Below, one piece after another: positions 17,754 to 25,072 of a DNA stretch of 64,000 nucleotides. Source of the DNA: Bacillus_AD sp047238185 (GTDB lineage: Bacteria > Bacillota > Bacilli > Bacillales > DSM-1321). Location of the stretch: contig NZ_JBDFMI010000001.1 of NCBI RefSeq assembly GCF_047238185.1, forward strand, positions 2,108,001-2,172,000. Reading direction: 5' to 3'. The notes under the pieces were generated by a model. It saw only the letters and a list, made by a program, of their open reading frames with translations. It had not been told where the DNA came from and did no database searches. The position numbers were made by a program, and so were the translations under genes. The stretch's first letter is position 1, and every line of letters begins with the position of its first letter.

Positions 17754-17777
17754 TATAATCTCCTCCTGAAAAGTATG

Positions 17778-17791
17778 CGAATATTTGTTCG
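17778..17791. promoter_or_regulatory. LexA (SOS) box 1, yneA side
   Basis: CGAATATTTGTTCG, close to the Bacillus consensus CGAAC-N4-GTTCG with one change in the left arm. It lies 25 bases before the yneA start. Confidence 0.8.
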
Positions 17792-17813
17792 CTCTTCACA
17801 ATGGATTATAATA

Positions 17814-17827
17814 CGAACACTTGTTTT
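17814..17827. promoter_or_regulatory. LexA (SOS) box 2
   Basis: CGAACACTTGTTTT; perfect left arm CGAAC and a GTTTT right arm that departs from the consensus at its end. Confidence 0.7.
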
Positions 17828-17841
17828 CTGTCAATAAAATT

Positions 17842-17855
17842 CAAACATATGTTTG
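17842..17855. promoter_or_regulatory. LexA (SOS) box 3, lexA side
   Basis: CAAACATATGTTTG, a perfect palindrome near the lexA promoter. With boxes 1 and 2 it explains coordinated control of yneA and lexA. Confidence 0.75.
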
Positions 17856-17913
17856 TATCCTTAAATATACCATGCTATAATGGACACAAACAGTATTGAG
17901 GTGAGGTGTATCA

Positions 17914-18537
17914 ATGAATAAATTATCAAAGCGCCAGCAGGACATACTTGACTTTATCAAGTTAGAAGTGCAAACAAAAGGATATCCGCCTTCTGTCAGA
18001 GAAATTGGAGAAGCTGTAGGTTTGGCTTCCAGTTCGACAGTACATGGTCACCTGGCCCGGTTGGAAAGTAAAGGATTGATTCGCCGTGACCCTACCAAAC
18101 CGCGCGCGATTGAAATACTAGATTTAGAGGAAGAATCTTTCATCCCAAAACGGAAGCCTGTCAATGTGCCCTTGGTGGGTAAAGTAACTGCCGGCCAGCC
18201 TATTACAGCGATCGAAAATATTGAAGAATATTTTCCTTTGCCCGAACATCTTGCAGGATACGAGCAGAATGTCTTCATGCTTGAAATATCGGGCGACAGC
18301 ATGATTGAAGCTGGCATACATAATGGAGATTATGTCATTGTGCGCCAGCAATCCACCGCCTTAAATGGGGATATAGTTGTCGCAATGACTGAGGATGATG
18401 AGGCAACAGTCAAACGTTTCTTTAAAGAAAACAATTATTTCCGCCTTCAACCGGAAAACTCATCACTAGCCCCTATCATTCTTGATAAAGTGTCTATTTT
18501 AGGAAAAGTGATAGGATTGTACCGGGAAATCAACTGA
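17914..18537 (+). CDS. lexA: LexA repressor
   Basis: Represses the SOS regulon and cleaves itself when RecA filaments form. 207 residues: N-terminal winged helix-turn-helix with PPSVREIGEAVGLASSSTVH (25-44); cleavage site Ala93-Gly94 in KVTAGQPIT; catalytic Ser129 in EISGDSMIE and Lys167 in ATVKRFF. These are in register with the B. subtilis protein. Its own promoter region holds LexA boxes, so it is autoregulated. GAGGTG lies eight bases before the ATG. Confidence 0.97.
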   Translation: MNKLSKRQQDILDFIKLEVQTKGYPPSVREIGEAVGLASSSTVHGHLARLESKGLIRRDPTKPRAIEILDLEEESFIPKRKPVNVPLVGKVTAGQPITAIENIEEYFPLPEHLAGYEQNVFMLEISGDSMIEAGIHNGDYVIVRQQSTALNGDIVVAMTEDDEATVKRFFKENNYFRLQPENSSLAPIILDKVSILGKVIGLYREIN

Positions 18538-18541
18538 CTGC

Positions 18542-18585
18542 AAGCGTTCTTTCAAGTGATTTATATCATGAAGGAACGCTTTTTC
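18542..18585 (+). terminator. Terminator of lexA
   Basis: AAGCGTTC (18542-18549) pairs with GAACGCTT (18574-18581), followed by TTTT. Confidence 0.8.
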
Positions 18586-18667
18586 TGTATTATCGCTGCC
18601 TTCTTTCATATTAAATATTCAAATAGAATGCTATAATGAAGCTATGTCAAACTTTAGGAATGATATA

Positions 18668-18994
18668 ATGGGAATAAACGTTTTCCTTGATGATTTCCGT
18701 ACGTGCCCCAATAATTATGTTCTATGTACCAATATTGATGAATGCCTACACATACTGAAAAATTATCATATAGACTATCTTTCTCTCGACCATGATCTCG
18801 TGAATAAAAAAAGGAACGGCTCGATGTTGGCTAAAAAAATGGTGGATTTACAATTATTCGCTAAGCATATTACTATACACTCCGCCAATTCGGTTGGTGG
18901 GAAAACGATGTATAACTGTTTTAAGGATGCACAAAAAAACCTGAAAATGCCGCTAAAAATAGGCATTTCCTTAAAACCGATGCCGCTTTATTAG
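18668..18994 (+). CDS. Cyclic-phosphate-processing receiver domain protein
   Basis: 108-residue single-domain protein resembling the stand-alone receiver-like family that has been proposed to process cyclic phosphate ends. Seen: INVFLDDFRTCPNNY near the N-terminus (acidic pair and an Arg-x-Cys-Pro run), LSLDHDL near 45, and ITIHSANSVGGKTM near 80. The start at 18668 has AGGA eight bases upstream; an earlier ATG at 18644 has none. It lies alone downstream of lexA, behind the lexA terminator, without a LexA box. Biochemical activity is not established for this branch. Confidence 0.7.
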   Translation: MGINVFLDDFRTCPNNYVLCTNIDECLHILKNYHIDYLSLDHDLVNKKRNGSMLAKKMVDLQLFAKHITIHSANSVGGKTMYNCFKDAQKNLKMPLKIGISLKPMPLY

Positions 18995-19046
18995 CCATCA
19001 CAGAAATAAGATAAAGAGGCTTGGAGAAACCGTATTTCTCCGTAAG

Positions 19047-19107
19047 AAAAAACCGGACTGCCATGTGATATTCTTTGAAGAATTTCACATTGGTTCGGTT
19101 TTTTTTT
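19047..19107 (+). terminator. Long terminator hairpin
   Basis: About 28 bases on each side pair imperfectly: AAAAAACCGGA...ATATTCTT (19047-19075) with AAGAAT...TTCGGTTTTTT (19078-19107). It ends in eight T. A smaller hairpin GAGAAA-CCGTA-TTTCTC (19024-19040) lies in front. The rest of 18995-19305 is AT-rich, shows no credible gene, and should hold the promoter of the gene at 19306. Confidence 0.65.
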
Positions 19108-19305
19108 ACTTTTTGAATTTCTTCATATAGCGTGGTTCTGCTTGAAGGGTCGGCAACACTGATATACAACGCCCTATTATAGTTGCCTTGTTCTTTTTCT
19201 ATCCTCCCCTTTTCCCCTTCTCTTTTTACTTACTTTTCAAACTATTATTCATCTTTCTACACATTTATATATTAGAATAATAAATAGAAAGGGGGAAAAC
19301 CATTA

Positions 19306-19971
19306 ATGAACAAGAAGAAAAAAGTAATCATGACTGCTGAAAAAAGAGAGCAATTAGATCAGTTACGCTTGAACATCCAGTTAAAAACAACACCATTCTT
19401 ACAATCGGCTTATCTCGCCGATAACTTGCCACAAGTACTATGGGACAAAATCAGACAGGCGATTCTAGAAGACCAAATCTGTTGTCATATTTGCTCATCT
19501 TCTAAGGGCAAGTCATACTTATTTACAGATTGGGATTTTGATTATACAAATCAAACAGTCTCCATTAAGTCCATTAAACCTTTATGTTACTCTTGTTTTT
19601 GCCTTCAGGATTACGAAACATCACTCGGTTTCTTGGATGAACAGGAACGCACGGCATTAATTCAGCACTTCTTACAAGTGAATAAATGTAAAAAAGACAT
19701 CTATCAGTTGCATTTACGCGATTTAAAGATAAAACAGCACGCTAATTATACAACCGTATTTAAAGAGGCTGAACAGATCAGTTTAGGCAATATCGAGCAA
19801 TTGCCGATGTTTATCAATACATTAATGGATACCCAAGCACAACATAAACAAAGTGTTGCTGAGAAAGCCGTTATTAAAGTAGATCATCAAGTCCCTTTTC
19901 ATCGGGAAATAGAAGAGGCATTAAATGAAATAAGAATAAATAAACAGCAGTGCCTGCTCTCCTCATTATGA
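19306..19971 (+). CDS. Uncharacterised protein with paired CxxC zinc-like motifs
   Basis: 221 residues, soluble and charged. Residues 59-105 hold CCHICSSSKGK, then WDFDYTNQTV, then SIKPLCYSCFCLQDY. The two Cys pairs about 35 residues apart, with a Trp and Asp between, look like a four-Cys zinc-binding fold such as a treble clef, but the His residues of an HNH nuclease are absent. The C-terminal half is helical (QHKQSVAEKAVIKVDHQVPFHREIEEAL). I do not recognise the family. AAAGGGGGAAAACC precedes the ATG, and a terminator overlaps the stop, so it is a monocistronic gene. Confidence 0.75.
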   Translation: MNKKKKVIMTAEKREQLDQLRLNIQLKTTPFLQSAYLADNLPQVLWDKIRQAILEDQICCHICSSSKGKSYLFTDWDFDYTNQTVSIKSIKPLCYSCFCLQDYETSLGFLDEQERTALIQHFLQVNKCKKDIYQLHLRDLKIKQHANYTTVFKEAEQISLGNIEQLPMFINTLMDTQAQHKQSVAEKAVIKVDHQVPFHREIEEALNEIRINKQQCLLSSL

Positions 19972-19985
19972 TGGAGAGTTTTTTA
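19957..19985 (+). terminator. Terminator overlapping the stop of the gene at 19306
   Basis: CTCTCC (19957-19962) pairs with GGAGAG (19973-19978), then TTTTTT. Confidence 0.8.
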
Positions 19986-20134
19986 TACTTACACGTAAAT
20001 TTCATTTATCAATCACTTAAACGTCAACTTTTTTGCCCATTTTTCCAACTGCTTTTTAGGATGAATCCTTATTTAATACCGTTCCCGTTTAAATATTTTT
20101 AGTAAATAAACCCAAAAATAGGTAGACAACTAGT

Positions 20135-20162
20135 ACCAGTTGATTTGTTTTTTCATACCATA
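20135..20162 (+). promoter_or_regulatory. Candidate SigK promoter of cotD
   Basis: AC (20135-20136), 17-base spacer, CATACCATA (20154-20162), matching the SigK pattern AC-N16/17-CATANNNTA. It is 38 bases before the start codon. cotD is a late mother-cell gene in B. subtilis, which agrees. Confidence 0.7.
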
Positions 20163-20199
20163 CTAGTGAATCAAAACATTAATGAATGGAGGATTTCTT

Positions 20200-20643
20200 A
20201 TGTTTCTAAACAAACGGAATTCAGGCGGCTGGGGAAACTGGGGAAATATGAATGATTGCGGTTGCGGATCCAATATGGGACCTTCCAACATTGGACCTTC
20301 CAATATGGGGCCTTCCAATGTAGGACCTTCACAAATGGGGCCTTCACAAATGGGGCCAGGCACTGGTCCGTGGGGATCACAGGTCTCTCCAGGCAACACG
20401 CAAATGTATCCTACCCAAACAGCGCCTTCTCAAGTGTCGCCAACACAACATTCGATGAACAAAAATGTCTTTAAAACTGTTGTTCCTAACATCCACCCTT
20501 CGCATACCACTACGGTAAATAAGCATATCATTCAGCATCAGCATTATTTCCCCCATACAGAATCTTGTGTAAACGAATGCTGTGTAGAAAACGTGATTTG
20601 CCAACCGCCACCAAATCCTTGCTGCTACCCAAGACCTTATTAA
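20200..20643 (+). CDS. cotD: Spore coat protein CotD
   Basis: 147 residues. The C-terminal part matches CotD of the inner spore coat: VVPNIHPSHTTTVNKHI and QHQHYFPHTESC, His-rich and followed by a Cys/Pro tail (ESCVNECCVENVICQPPPNPCCYPRPY is split between several Cys pairs). The N-terminal part is different: a Gly/Trp/Asn region (GGWGNWGNMNDCGCG) and a five-unit tandem repeat GPS(N/Q)(I/M/V). The start is the ATG at 20200, with GGAGG seven bases upstream; an upstream in-frame ATG overlaps that site. A SigK-type promoter precedes it and a terminator follows, so it is monocistronic and mother-cell specific. Confidence 0.88.
   Translation: MFLNKRNSGGWGNWGNMNDCGCGSNMGPSNIGPSNMGPSNVGPSQMGPSQMGPGTGPWGSQVSPGNTQMYPTQTAPSQVSPTQHSMNKNVFKTVVPNIHPSHTTTVNKHIIQHQHYFPHTESCVNECCVENVICQPPPNPCCYPRPY
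20278..20352 (+). repeat. Five 15-bp tandem repeats inside cotD
   Basis: Five in-frame 15-base units of the form GGNCCTTCNNANNTN code for GPSNI, GPSNM, GPSNV, GPSQM, GPSQM (residues 27-51). Near-identical DNA units suggest slippage-prone length variation. Confidence 0.85.
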
Positions 20644-20646
20644 AAA

Positions 20647-20667
20647 AAGCCCTTTATGGGCTTTTTT
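20647..20667 (+). terminator. Terminator of cotD
   Basis: AAGCCC (20647-20652) pairs with GGGCTT (20658-20663), then TTTTT. Confidence 0.88.
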
Positions 20668-20913
20668 ATTGTGAAGATGACTTCGCCAAACAACTCCATT
20701 TTTTATTCTCTCCTTAATTATAGAAGGGCAATGGAAAACGAAGATCTTTTATGGAAACAAAACAGCAATCACATCCATTTAACTATTAATACAGGCAACT
20801 ACCTAGCATTTTTAGAAATGAGGGAAGTGATTAGCTTATGTGTTCTTATGCAACTAGCAAACTCTCTGTTTGTTTAATCCATTTTCTTAGGAAGGATCTA
20901 GGACTGCCCCTAA

Positions 20914-21417
20914 CTAAGAAAGTGATGGAGACTTTTTCTTTTCATAAATACAAAACCAGTGGTCATATTGATTTTCTGCATCTTTTTCTTGCTTTACACA
21001 TTCAGTACACACCCATTCGCTAGATAATAACGGGAAAAACGTATCAACATAAGGCAACGTAATATCAACAATCGTTAAATAGATCCGGTCAGTATAAGAA
21101 AAGAATTGTTTAAATACAGTTGAACCTCCAATTATATATAAATCATTGTCGGCTTGCTCAGCTAAGATATCCTCAATAGAGTGTTTCACTTCTACTTCAT
21201 CAGGAAAAACATAGTCTTTCCTGCGAGTCAGCACTATATTTCTCCGATTATGTAACGGCCGGCCTATCATTTCATAAATCTTCCTGCTCATTACCACAGA
21301 ATTGCCCTCCGTCAATTCCTTGAACAAGAGTAAATCTTTTTTCAATCTCCATGGCATCTGATCGTGAATACTGAATTCTAGGTTTAAGCCTACACAGGCA
21401 ATCATATTAATACTCAT
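20914..21417 (-). CDS. Dihydrofolate reductase, divergent lone copy
   Basis: NADPH-dependent reduction of dihydrofolate to tetrahydrofolate. 167 residues with the DHFR plan: MIACVGLNLEFSI, MPWRLKKDLLLFKELT (the Asp before LLLF is the catalytic acid position), RPLHNRRNIVLTR, and DLYIIGGSTVFKQF. The cofactor motif reads VVMSRKIYEMIG where most DHFRs have VVMGRKTxES: Gly is Ser and the phosphate-binding Thr is Ile. No thyA neighbour is present, so it may be a second, specialised copy. The ribosome site AAAGGAAGTGA lies before the ATG. Confidence 0.88.
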   Translation of the reverse strand: MSINMIACVGLNLEFSIHDQMPWRLKKDLLLFKELTEGNSVVMSRKIYEMIGRPLHNRRNIVLTRRKDYVFPDEVEVKHSIEDILAEQADNDLYIIGGSTVFKQFFSYTDRIYLTIVDITLPYVDTFFPLLSSEWVCTECVKQEKDAENQYDHWFCIYEKKKSPSLS

Positions 21418-21655
21418 ATGGATATATCACTTCCTTTAGCTAGTGATTCTGACTACTTCTTTATAAGAATAATCCCGAAAAAAAGAATATGAAAGCTGTT
21501 TGGCTATACAAACATATACCTCCCCCGCTTACCATACCCTCTTTAACCCACTTTTGTATTATTGTAGCATAAGCTCCGCAAGACATCCTTTTCCTAGCTC
21601 CAAAACAATCCAAACCATTATACAAGTGCCTATATATAATTAATTCACAAAAAAA

Positions 21656-21684
21656 TGAAACTTTTTAGGCCGCTCAATCGTCTA
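21656..21684 (+). promoter_or_regulatory. Candidate ECF-sigma promoter (SigM/SigW type)
   Basis: TGAAAC (21656-21661), 17-base spacer, CGTCTA (21679-21684). It matches the TGAAAC ... CGTC pattern used by SigM and related ECF sigma factors of Bacillus and lies about 40 bases before a small membrane protein gene. The rest of 21418-21655 shows no gene. Confidence 0.5.
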
Positions 21685-21725
21685 TATAAGTATAAATATA
21701 TTTTGAACGGAGGAATGTAGTAAAT

Positions 21726-21905
21726 ATGCATAATACTTTCTTATATGCTGTTCTTTTAATCGGGTTGTCTGTATTGGTAAGCGTTCTTTCCGTACAGGTA
21801 GGGACTTGTTTTCTCATACTATCCATCTTAACCATAACAGTTAAAAACACAATTGACCGAAAATATGGCCACTTACTGAAAAAGAAAGAATACGCCTCCA
21901 AATAA
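21726..21905 (+). CDS. Small membrane protein
   Basis: 59 residues with one long or two short hydrophobic segments (about 5-37) and a basic tail KNTIDRKYGHLLKKKEYASK. No family recognised. GGAGG lies 12 bases before the ATG, which is rather far. A terminator follows directly. The ECF-type promoter upstream suggests expression under envelope stress (inference). Confidence 0.6.
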   Translation: MHNTFLYAVLLIGLSVLVSVLSVQVGTCFLILSILTITVKNTIDRKYGHLLKKKEYASK

Positions 21906-21909
21906 CCAA

Positions 21910-21940
21910 AAAAAGCAGAAGCTATGCGGCTCTGCTTTTT
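21910..21940. terminator. Bidirectional terminator
   Basis: AAAAAGCAGA (21910-21919) pairs with TCTGCTTTTT (21931-21940). It serves the plus gene ending at 21905 and the minus gene ending at 21957. Confidence 0.8.
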
Positions 21941-21956
21941 TCTTTTAATCAAATGT

Positions 21957-22172
21957 TTATTGAATAACCAGCCTTTTCTTTTCCTTACCTTTTGCTTTTT
22001 TCCATCGTTCGTATTTTTCGCGCTTTTTCGAACACCCAAAATCAGTTGTTGCCTGAATGAGATTATTAACAATGGATGCAGTCGCCCATATGGAAATAGC
22101 TCCAACAGCCAAAGCGGCAATTACTTCATTAGAAGATATCTCAATAGAAGTATGTTCGGTTTGGATTTTCAT
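21957..22172 (-). CDS. Small protein with one membrane helix
   Basis: 71 residues: a polar N-terminus (MKIQTEHTSIEISSNEV), a hydrophobic helix IAALAVGAISIWATASIV (about 18-35), then a basic Lys/Arg-rich tail. No family recognised. AAAGGAGG eight bases before the ATG makes translation convincing. Confidence 0.7.
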   Translation of the reverse strand: MKIQTEHTSIEISSNEVIAALAVGAISIWATASIVNNLIQATTDFGCSKKREKYERWKKAKGKEKKRLVIQ

Positions 22173-22274
22173 TTGAATGCCTCCTTTATTATGATTTAGA
22201 ATAAGACAAGTCTATCAATAATTGATGATGTAAAGGCAAACTGGAAATGTCAATATCGGAACATCGGGATATGT

Positions 22275-22451
22275 TCATTTAAACTTATCTTCTAAAGGAA
22301 TAAAATATTTTTCGATTCCCTTCGTAAAGGTTTTGTATAGGCTTTCGTTCAATAAGTAGTTCCGCCTTTCGAACCACCACCACCAGCTTTGGAGTTCATC
22401 ATACCTTTTCGCCTTTTCTTCCATGGATAAGTCCTTTTCCTTTAATCTCAT
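22275..22451 (-). CDS. Small protein with four consecutive tryptophans
   Basis: 58 residues, highly charged: MRLKEKDLSMEEKAKRYDEL, then QSWWWWFERRN, then a Lys/Glu/aromatic tail ending EDKFK. GGAGGTG lies five bases before the ATG, a strong ribosome site. No membrane span. The Trp tetrad is unusual and might pack on a partner or membrane surface (inference). Not recognised. Confidence 0.65.
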   Translation of the reverse strand: MRLKEKDLSMEEKAKRYDELQSWWWWFERRNYLLNESLYKTFTKGIEKYFIPLEDKFK

Positions 22452-22879
22452 CAAGCACCTCCAAATACAGTATGTTATGATTTGTTGTTATTCACATTAC
22501 ATAGTTCATTTTGTAAGGGCGCTTTTCCTTCTGCCATTTCCATATTTCTCTATATTTCAGGAAGGATTTCGTGCACAAACTGCTGAATTGGTGTGTATGG
22601 CATATGAATGTATGTATCCCCTTTTTGCAGCCTGGCGTCTTTTATATGTAGTAAAACTTCTAAAAAAGTACGATTTAGAGTGACCTAAGATTTTCAGATG
22701 GATGCATTTAAAAAAGCCTGCTAGAGCATAACTACCCTTGCATATTAGCTAGAAAGAGTATTGCTTTACTCTTCCACTATTCCATCGTTCCTTAAAGCCT
22801 AATCTATCCATGAAATATTCCTTTCCATTTTGAACATACTAGAACTACTAATTGATGCATTCAAATGAAAGGAACACAT
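22452..22879. other. Gene-free region upstream of ktrD
   Basis: No credible gene on either strand. A small hairpin AAGAGTA-N6-TACTCTT lies near 22752-22771. The motifs of a ydaO-type c-di-AMP riboswitch, sometimes found before potassium transporter genes, are not visible. Confidence 0.5.
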
Positions 22880-24229
22880 ATGACTATTAAAAGGTATTTG
22901 AATAAGCTAACTCCCGCCCAAATCATCGTTTTATACTATTTTATCGCCGTATTATTATCCGCCTTTTTATTCCGGCTTCCGATTGCCCTGCAGGAAGGCG
23001 TCCATTTATCTTTCATGGATGCAATATTTACAGCTGTAAGCGCAGTAAGTGTAACTGGCTTGTCCGTTATCGGCATTACCGATACATTTAGTGTTCCTGG
23101 TTATTTTATCTTAATGTTTGTTTTGCAATTTGGCGGTATAGGCGTCATGACTTTACATACATTCATCTGGTTAATCTTTAAGAGAAAAATCGGATTCAAA
23201 GAGCGCCGGCTAATTATGACTGATCAGAACCAAGGCTCCTTTGCTGGTTTGGTATCCCTATTAAAACAGGTATTGATCATGTTTGTAACCATTGAAGCTC
23301 TTGGTGCAATTATTCTAGGTTTTTATATGACTAAAGACTATCACTCTGTGCCTGAAGCATTATTACAAGGACTTTTCATGTCTATTTCTGCCACAACAAA
23401 CGCTGGATTCGATATTACCGGAAGTTCTTTATATCCATATGCAAATGATTATTTCATCCAATTGGTAAATATTGTTTTGATTCTTTTCGGGTCTATTGGC
23501 TACGCTGTTTTGATTGAAGTGAAAAATTATTTGATCCGCAGGCCGCAAAACCGTCCTTATCAATTTTCATTGTATACAAAATTAACTACATCCACTTTCT
23601 TTATCCTGATTGCCTTAGGGACGGTATGTATCCTATTATTGGAGCACCATCACTTTTTATTAGAAAAACCTTGGCACGAACAATTTTTTTATGCGCTTTT
23701 CCAGTCGGTCACCACAAGAAATGCCGGCCTCGCTACAATGGATGTCAGCCAATTTGCACCGCCGACTTTATTTATCTTATGTGCATTGATGTTTATAGGC
23801 GCCTCTCCCAGTTCGGTTGGAGGAGGCATACGAACCACTACATTTGCTATTAGCGTTTTGTTTTTATTCCATTATGCCCGTGGCCACCAGCATATTAAAA
23901 TATTCAAACGTGAAATTCATGAAGATGATATCAAAAAATCTGTAGTGGTCACCATGATTGCTTTGATCGTGTGCGGTTTAGGGATCTTATCGCTAAGCAT
24001 TTCTGAAACATTTTCCTTAACTGCTATTCTGTTTGAAGTGTGCTCGGCATTCGGAACAACTGGTTTATCTTTAGGTATTACATCAGACTTATCGGCAGCA
24101 GGGAAGGTCGTCATCATTATTCTCATGTTTATCGGCCGAATCGGCATTCTTTCATTTATTTTCATGTTCGGTAAAGGGAAAGATCCTGATATTTACCGCT
24201 ACCCGAAAGAGCGAATCATTATTGGTTAA
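22880..24229 (+). CDS. ktrD: Ktr-type potassium uptake membrane subunit KtrD
   Basis: Sodium-dependent potassium translocating subunit that pairs with a cytosolic KtrC/KtrA-type gating ring, not encoded here. The start is the ATG at 22880 with GAAAGGA upstream, giving 449 residues. Four repeated membrane-pore-membrane units are visible with filter motifs SVTGLS, TTNAGFD, TRNAGLA and GTTGLS. A Bacillus KtrD is typically encoded alone, as here. Between KtrB and KtrD I choose KtrD because of the length and the lack of an adjacent ktrA. Confidence 0.88.
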   Translation: MTIKRYLNKLTPAQIIVLYYFIAVLLSAFLFRLPIALQEGVHLSFMDAIFTAVSAVSVTGLSVIGITDTFSVPGYFILMFVLQFGGIGVMTLHTFIWLIFKRKIGFKERRLIMTDQNQGSFAGLVSLLKQVLIMFVTIEALGAIILGFYMTKDYHSVPEALLQGLFMSISATTNAGFDITGSSLYPYANDYFIQLVNIVLILFGSIGYAVLIEVKNYLIRRPQNRPYQFSLYTKLTTSTFFILIALGTVCILLLEHHHFLLEKPWHEQFFYALFQSVTTRNAGLATMDVSQFAPPTLFILCALMFIGASPSSVGGGIRTTTFAISVLFLFHYARGHQHIKIFKREIHEDDIKKSVVVTMIALIVCGLGILSLSISETFSLTAILFEVCSAFGTTGLSLGITSDLSAAGKVVIIILMFIGRIGILSFIFMFGKGKDPDIYRYPKERIIIG

Positions 24230-24260
24230 AGAGATTGGGGCTATCAGCCCAATCTCTTTT
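24230..24260 (+). terminator. Terminator of ktrD
   Basis: AGAGATTGGG (24230-24239) pairs exactly with CCCAATCTCT (24248-24257), then TTTTT. Confidence 0.9.
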
Positions 24261-24300
24261 TGCTGATCTTCTATTCATGGGTCATATTTCTGTTACATGT

Positions 24301-24657
24301 TTATTCGGTATGTTTATAACCCTCAATGAATGGAGAAGAATTGTATTGCTGTGTAATCACCCCGCTGTCTTCTATGTAAATATAGATATGGTCGGGTTCA
24401 TCCTTAAAAACAACTGCCGCTTCATATGGGCCTAAGCCTTTTCCTCTGTTCACTATTTGTATTTCTTCTATTTCTTCTTTCTTATACGATTTTAATAAAT
24501 GCGACATTGTTTCACGCTTCAATTCCATCCTTTCAAGCCATAAACCCGTTTTCAAAAAGAAGATGTATCCTATCGCACCTATTATGCACAGCCCAAGAAT
24601 AGCGAATAAACCAATTGCAGCTTTTACTTTGTAATCAACCTTAGGAGCGCCGGCCAC
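24301..24657 (-). CDS. DUF3139-like single-pass membrane protein
   Basis: 118 residues: one membrane helix (about 12-35, AIGLFAILGLCIIGAIGYIFFL) and a small extracytoplasmic domain with MSHLLKSYKKEEIEEIQIVNRG and AAVVFKDEPDHIYIYIED. This plan resembles the short DUF3139 proteins of Bacillus, of unknown role. The start is a GTG at 24657, preceded by GGAGGGAGG, in preference to an upstream ATG without ribosome site. Confidence 0.65.
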   Translation of the reverse strand: MAGAPKVDYKVKAAIGLFAILGLCIIGAIGYIFFLKTGLWLERMELKRETMSHLLKSYKKEEIEEIQIVNRGKGLGPYEAAVVFKDEPDHIYIYIEDSGVITQQYNSSPFIEGYKHTE

Positions 24658-24783
24658 AGTCCTCCCTCCTTCATTTTTAAACATGCACATTCGGAAATTT
24701 TATATAATTAAGAAAAACTTAAGGATACTCATTTATAATAAGAACTTGGTTAAATTTGTTGTTTATATTACTTAACATGCATG

Positions 24784-24812
24784 AAAAGCCAGTTTATACA
24801 GCTGGCTTTTTA
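24784..24812 (+). terminator. Orphan terminator (possible small RNA 3' end)
   Basis: AAAAGCCAG (24784-24792) pairs with CTGGCTTTT (24802-24810), ending in five T. No plus-strand gene lies upstream; a TATAAT occurs near 24734. The rest of 24658-25072 shows no gene. Confidence 0.6.
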
Positions 24813-25072
24813 TGTTTTTATCTAAAGAATCCGCAAAGAATGATGATTCGTATTTTTTTAAAGGAAACACTTTTATGCAGTTTTTGAAGGTATTTCAACA
24901 TTCTGCAAGCCTTTTCATCAAATTGCTGACATTAGCATAATCATAAAGCTGCAAATTGCTTACTCCACACAATTCCTTCATATGTTTCTTTTCTAGAATC
25001 CCCATAAATAATTCACTTTTTCCACAGAAGGGCAATACACTATATGGATCAACTCTTAAGGAGGTTTCCAAA

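Noticed and set aside
20656..20877. Plus-strand frame of 73 codons after cotD
   Set aside because: Begins inside the cotD terminator and lacks a ribosome site.
22423..22683. Plus-strand frame of 86 codons
   Set aside because: No ribosome site; its start overlaps the small minus-strand gene at 22275-22451, which has a strong site.
22684..22879. Possible c-di-AMP (ydaO) riboswitch before ktrD
   Set aside because: The conserved core motifs are not present; only a simple hairpin is seen.
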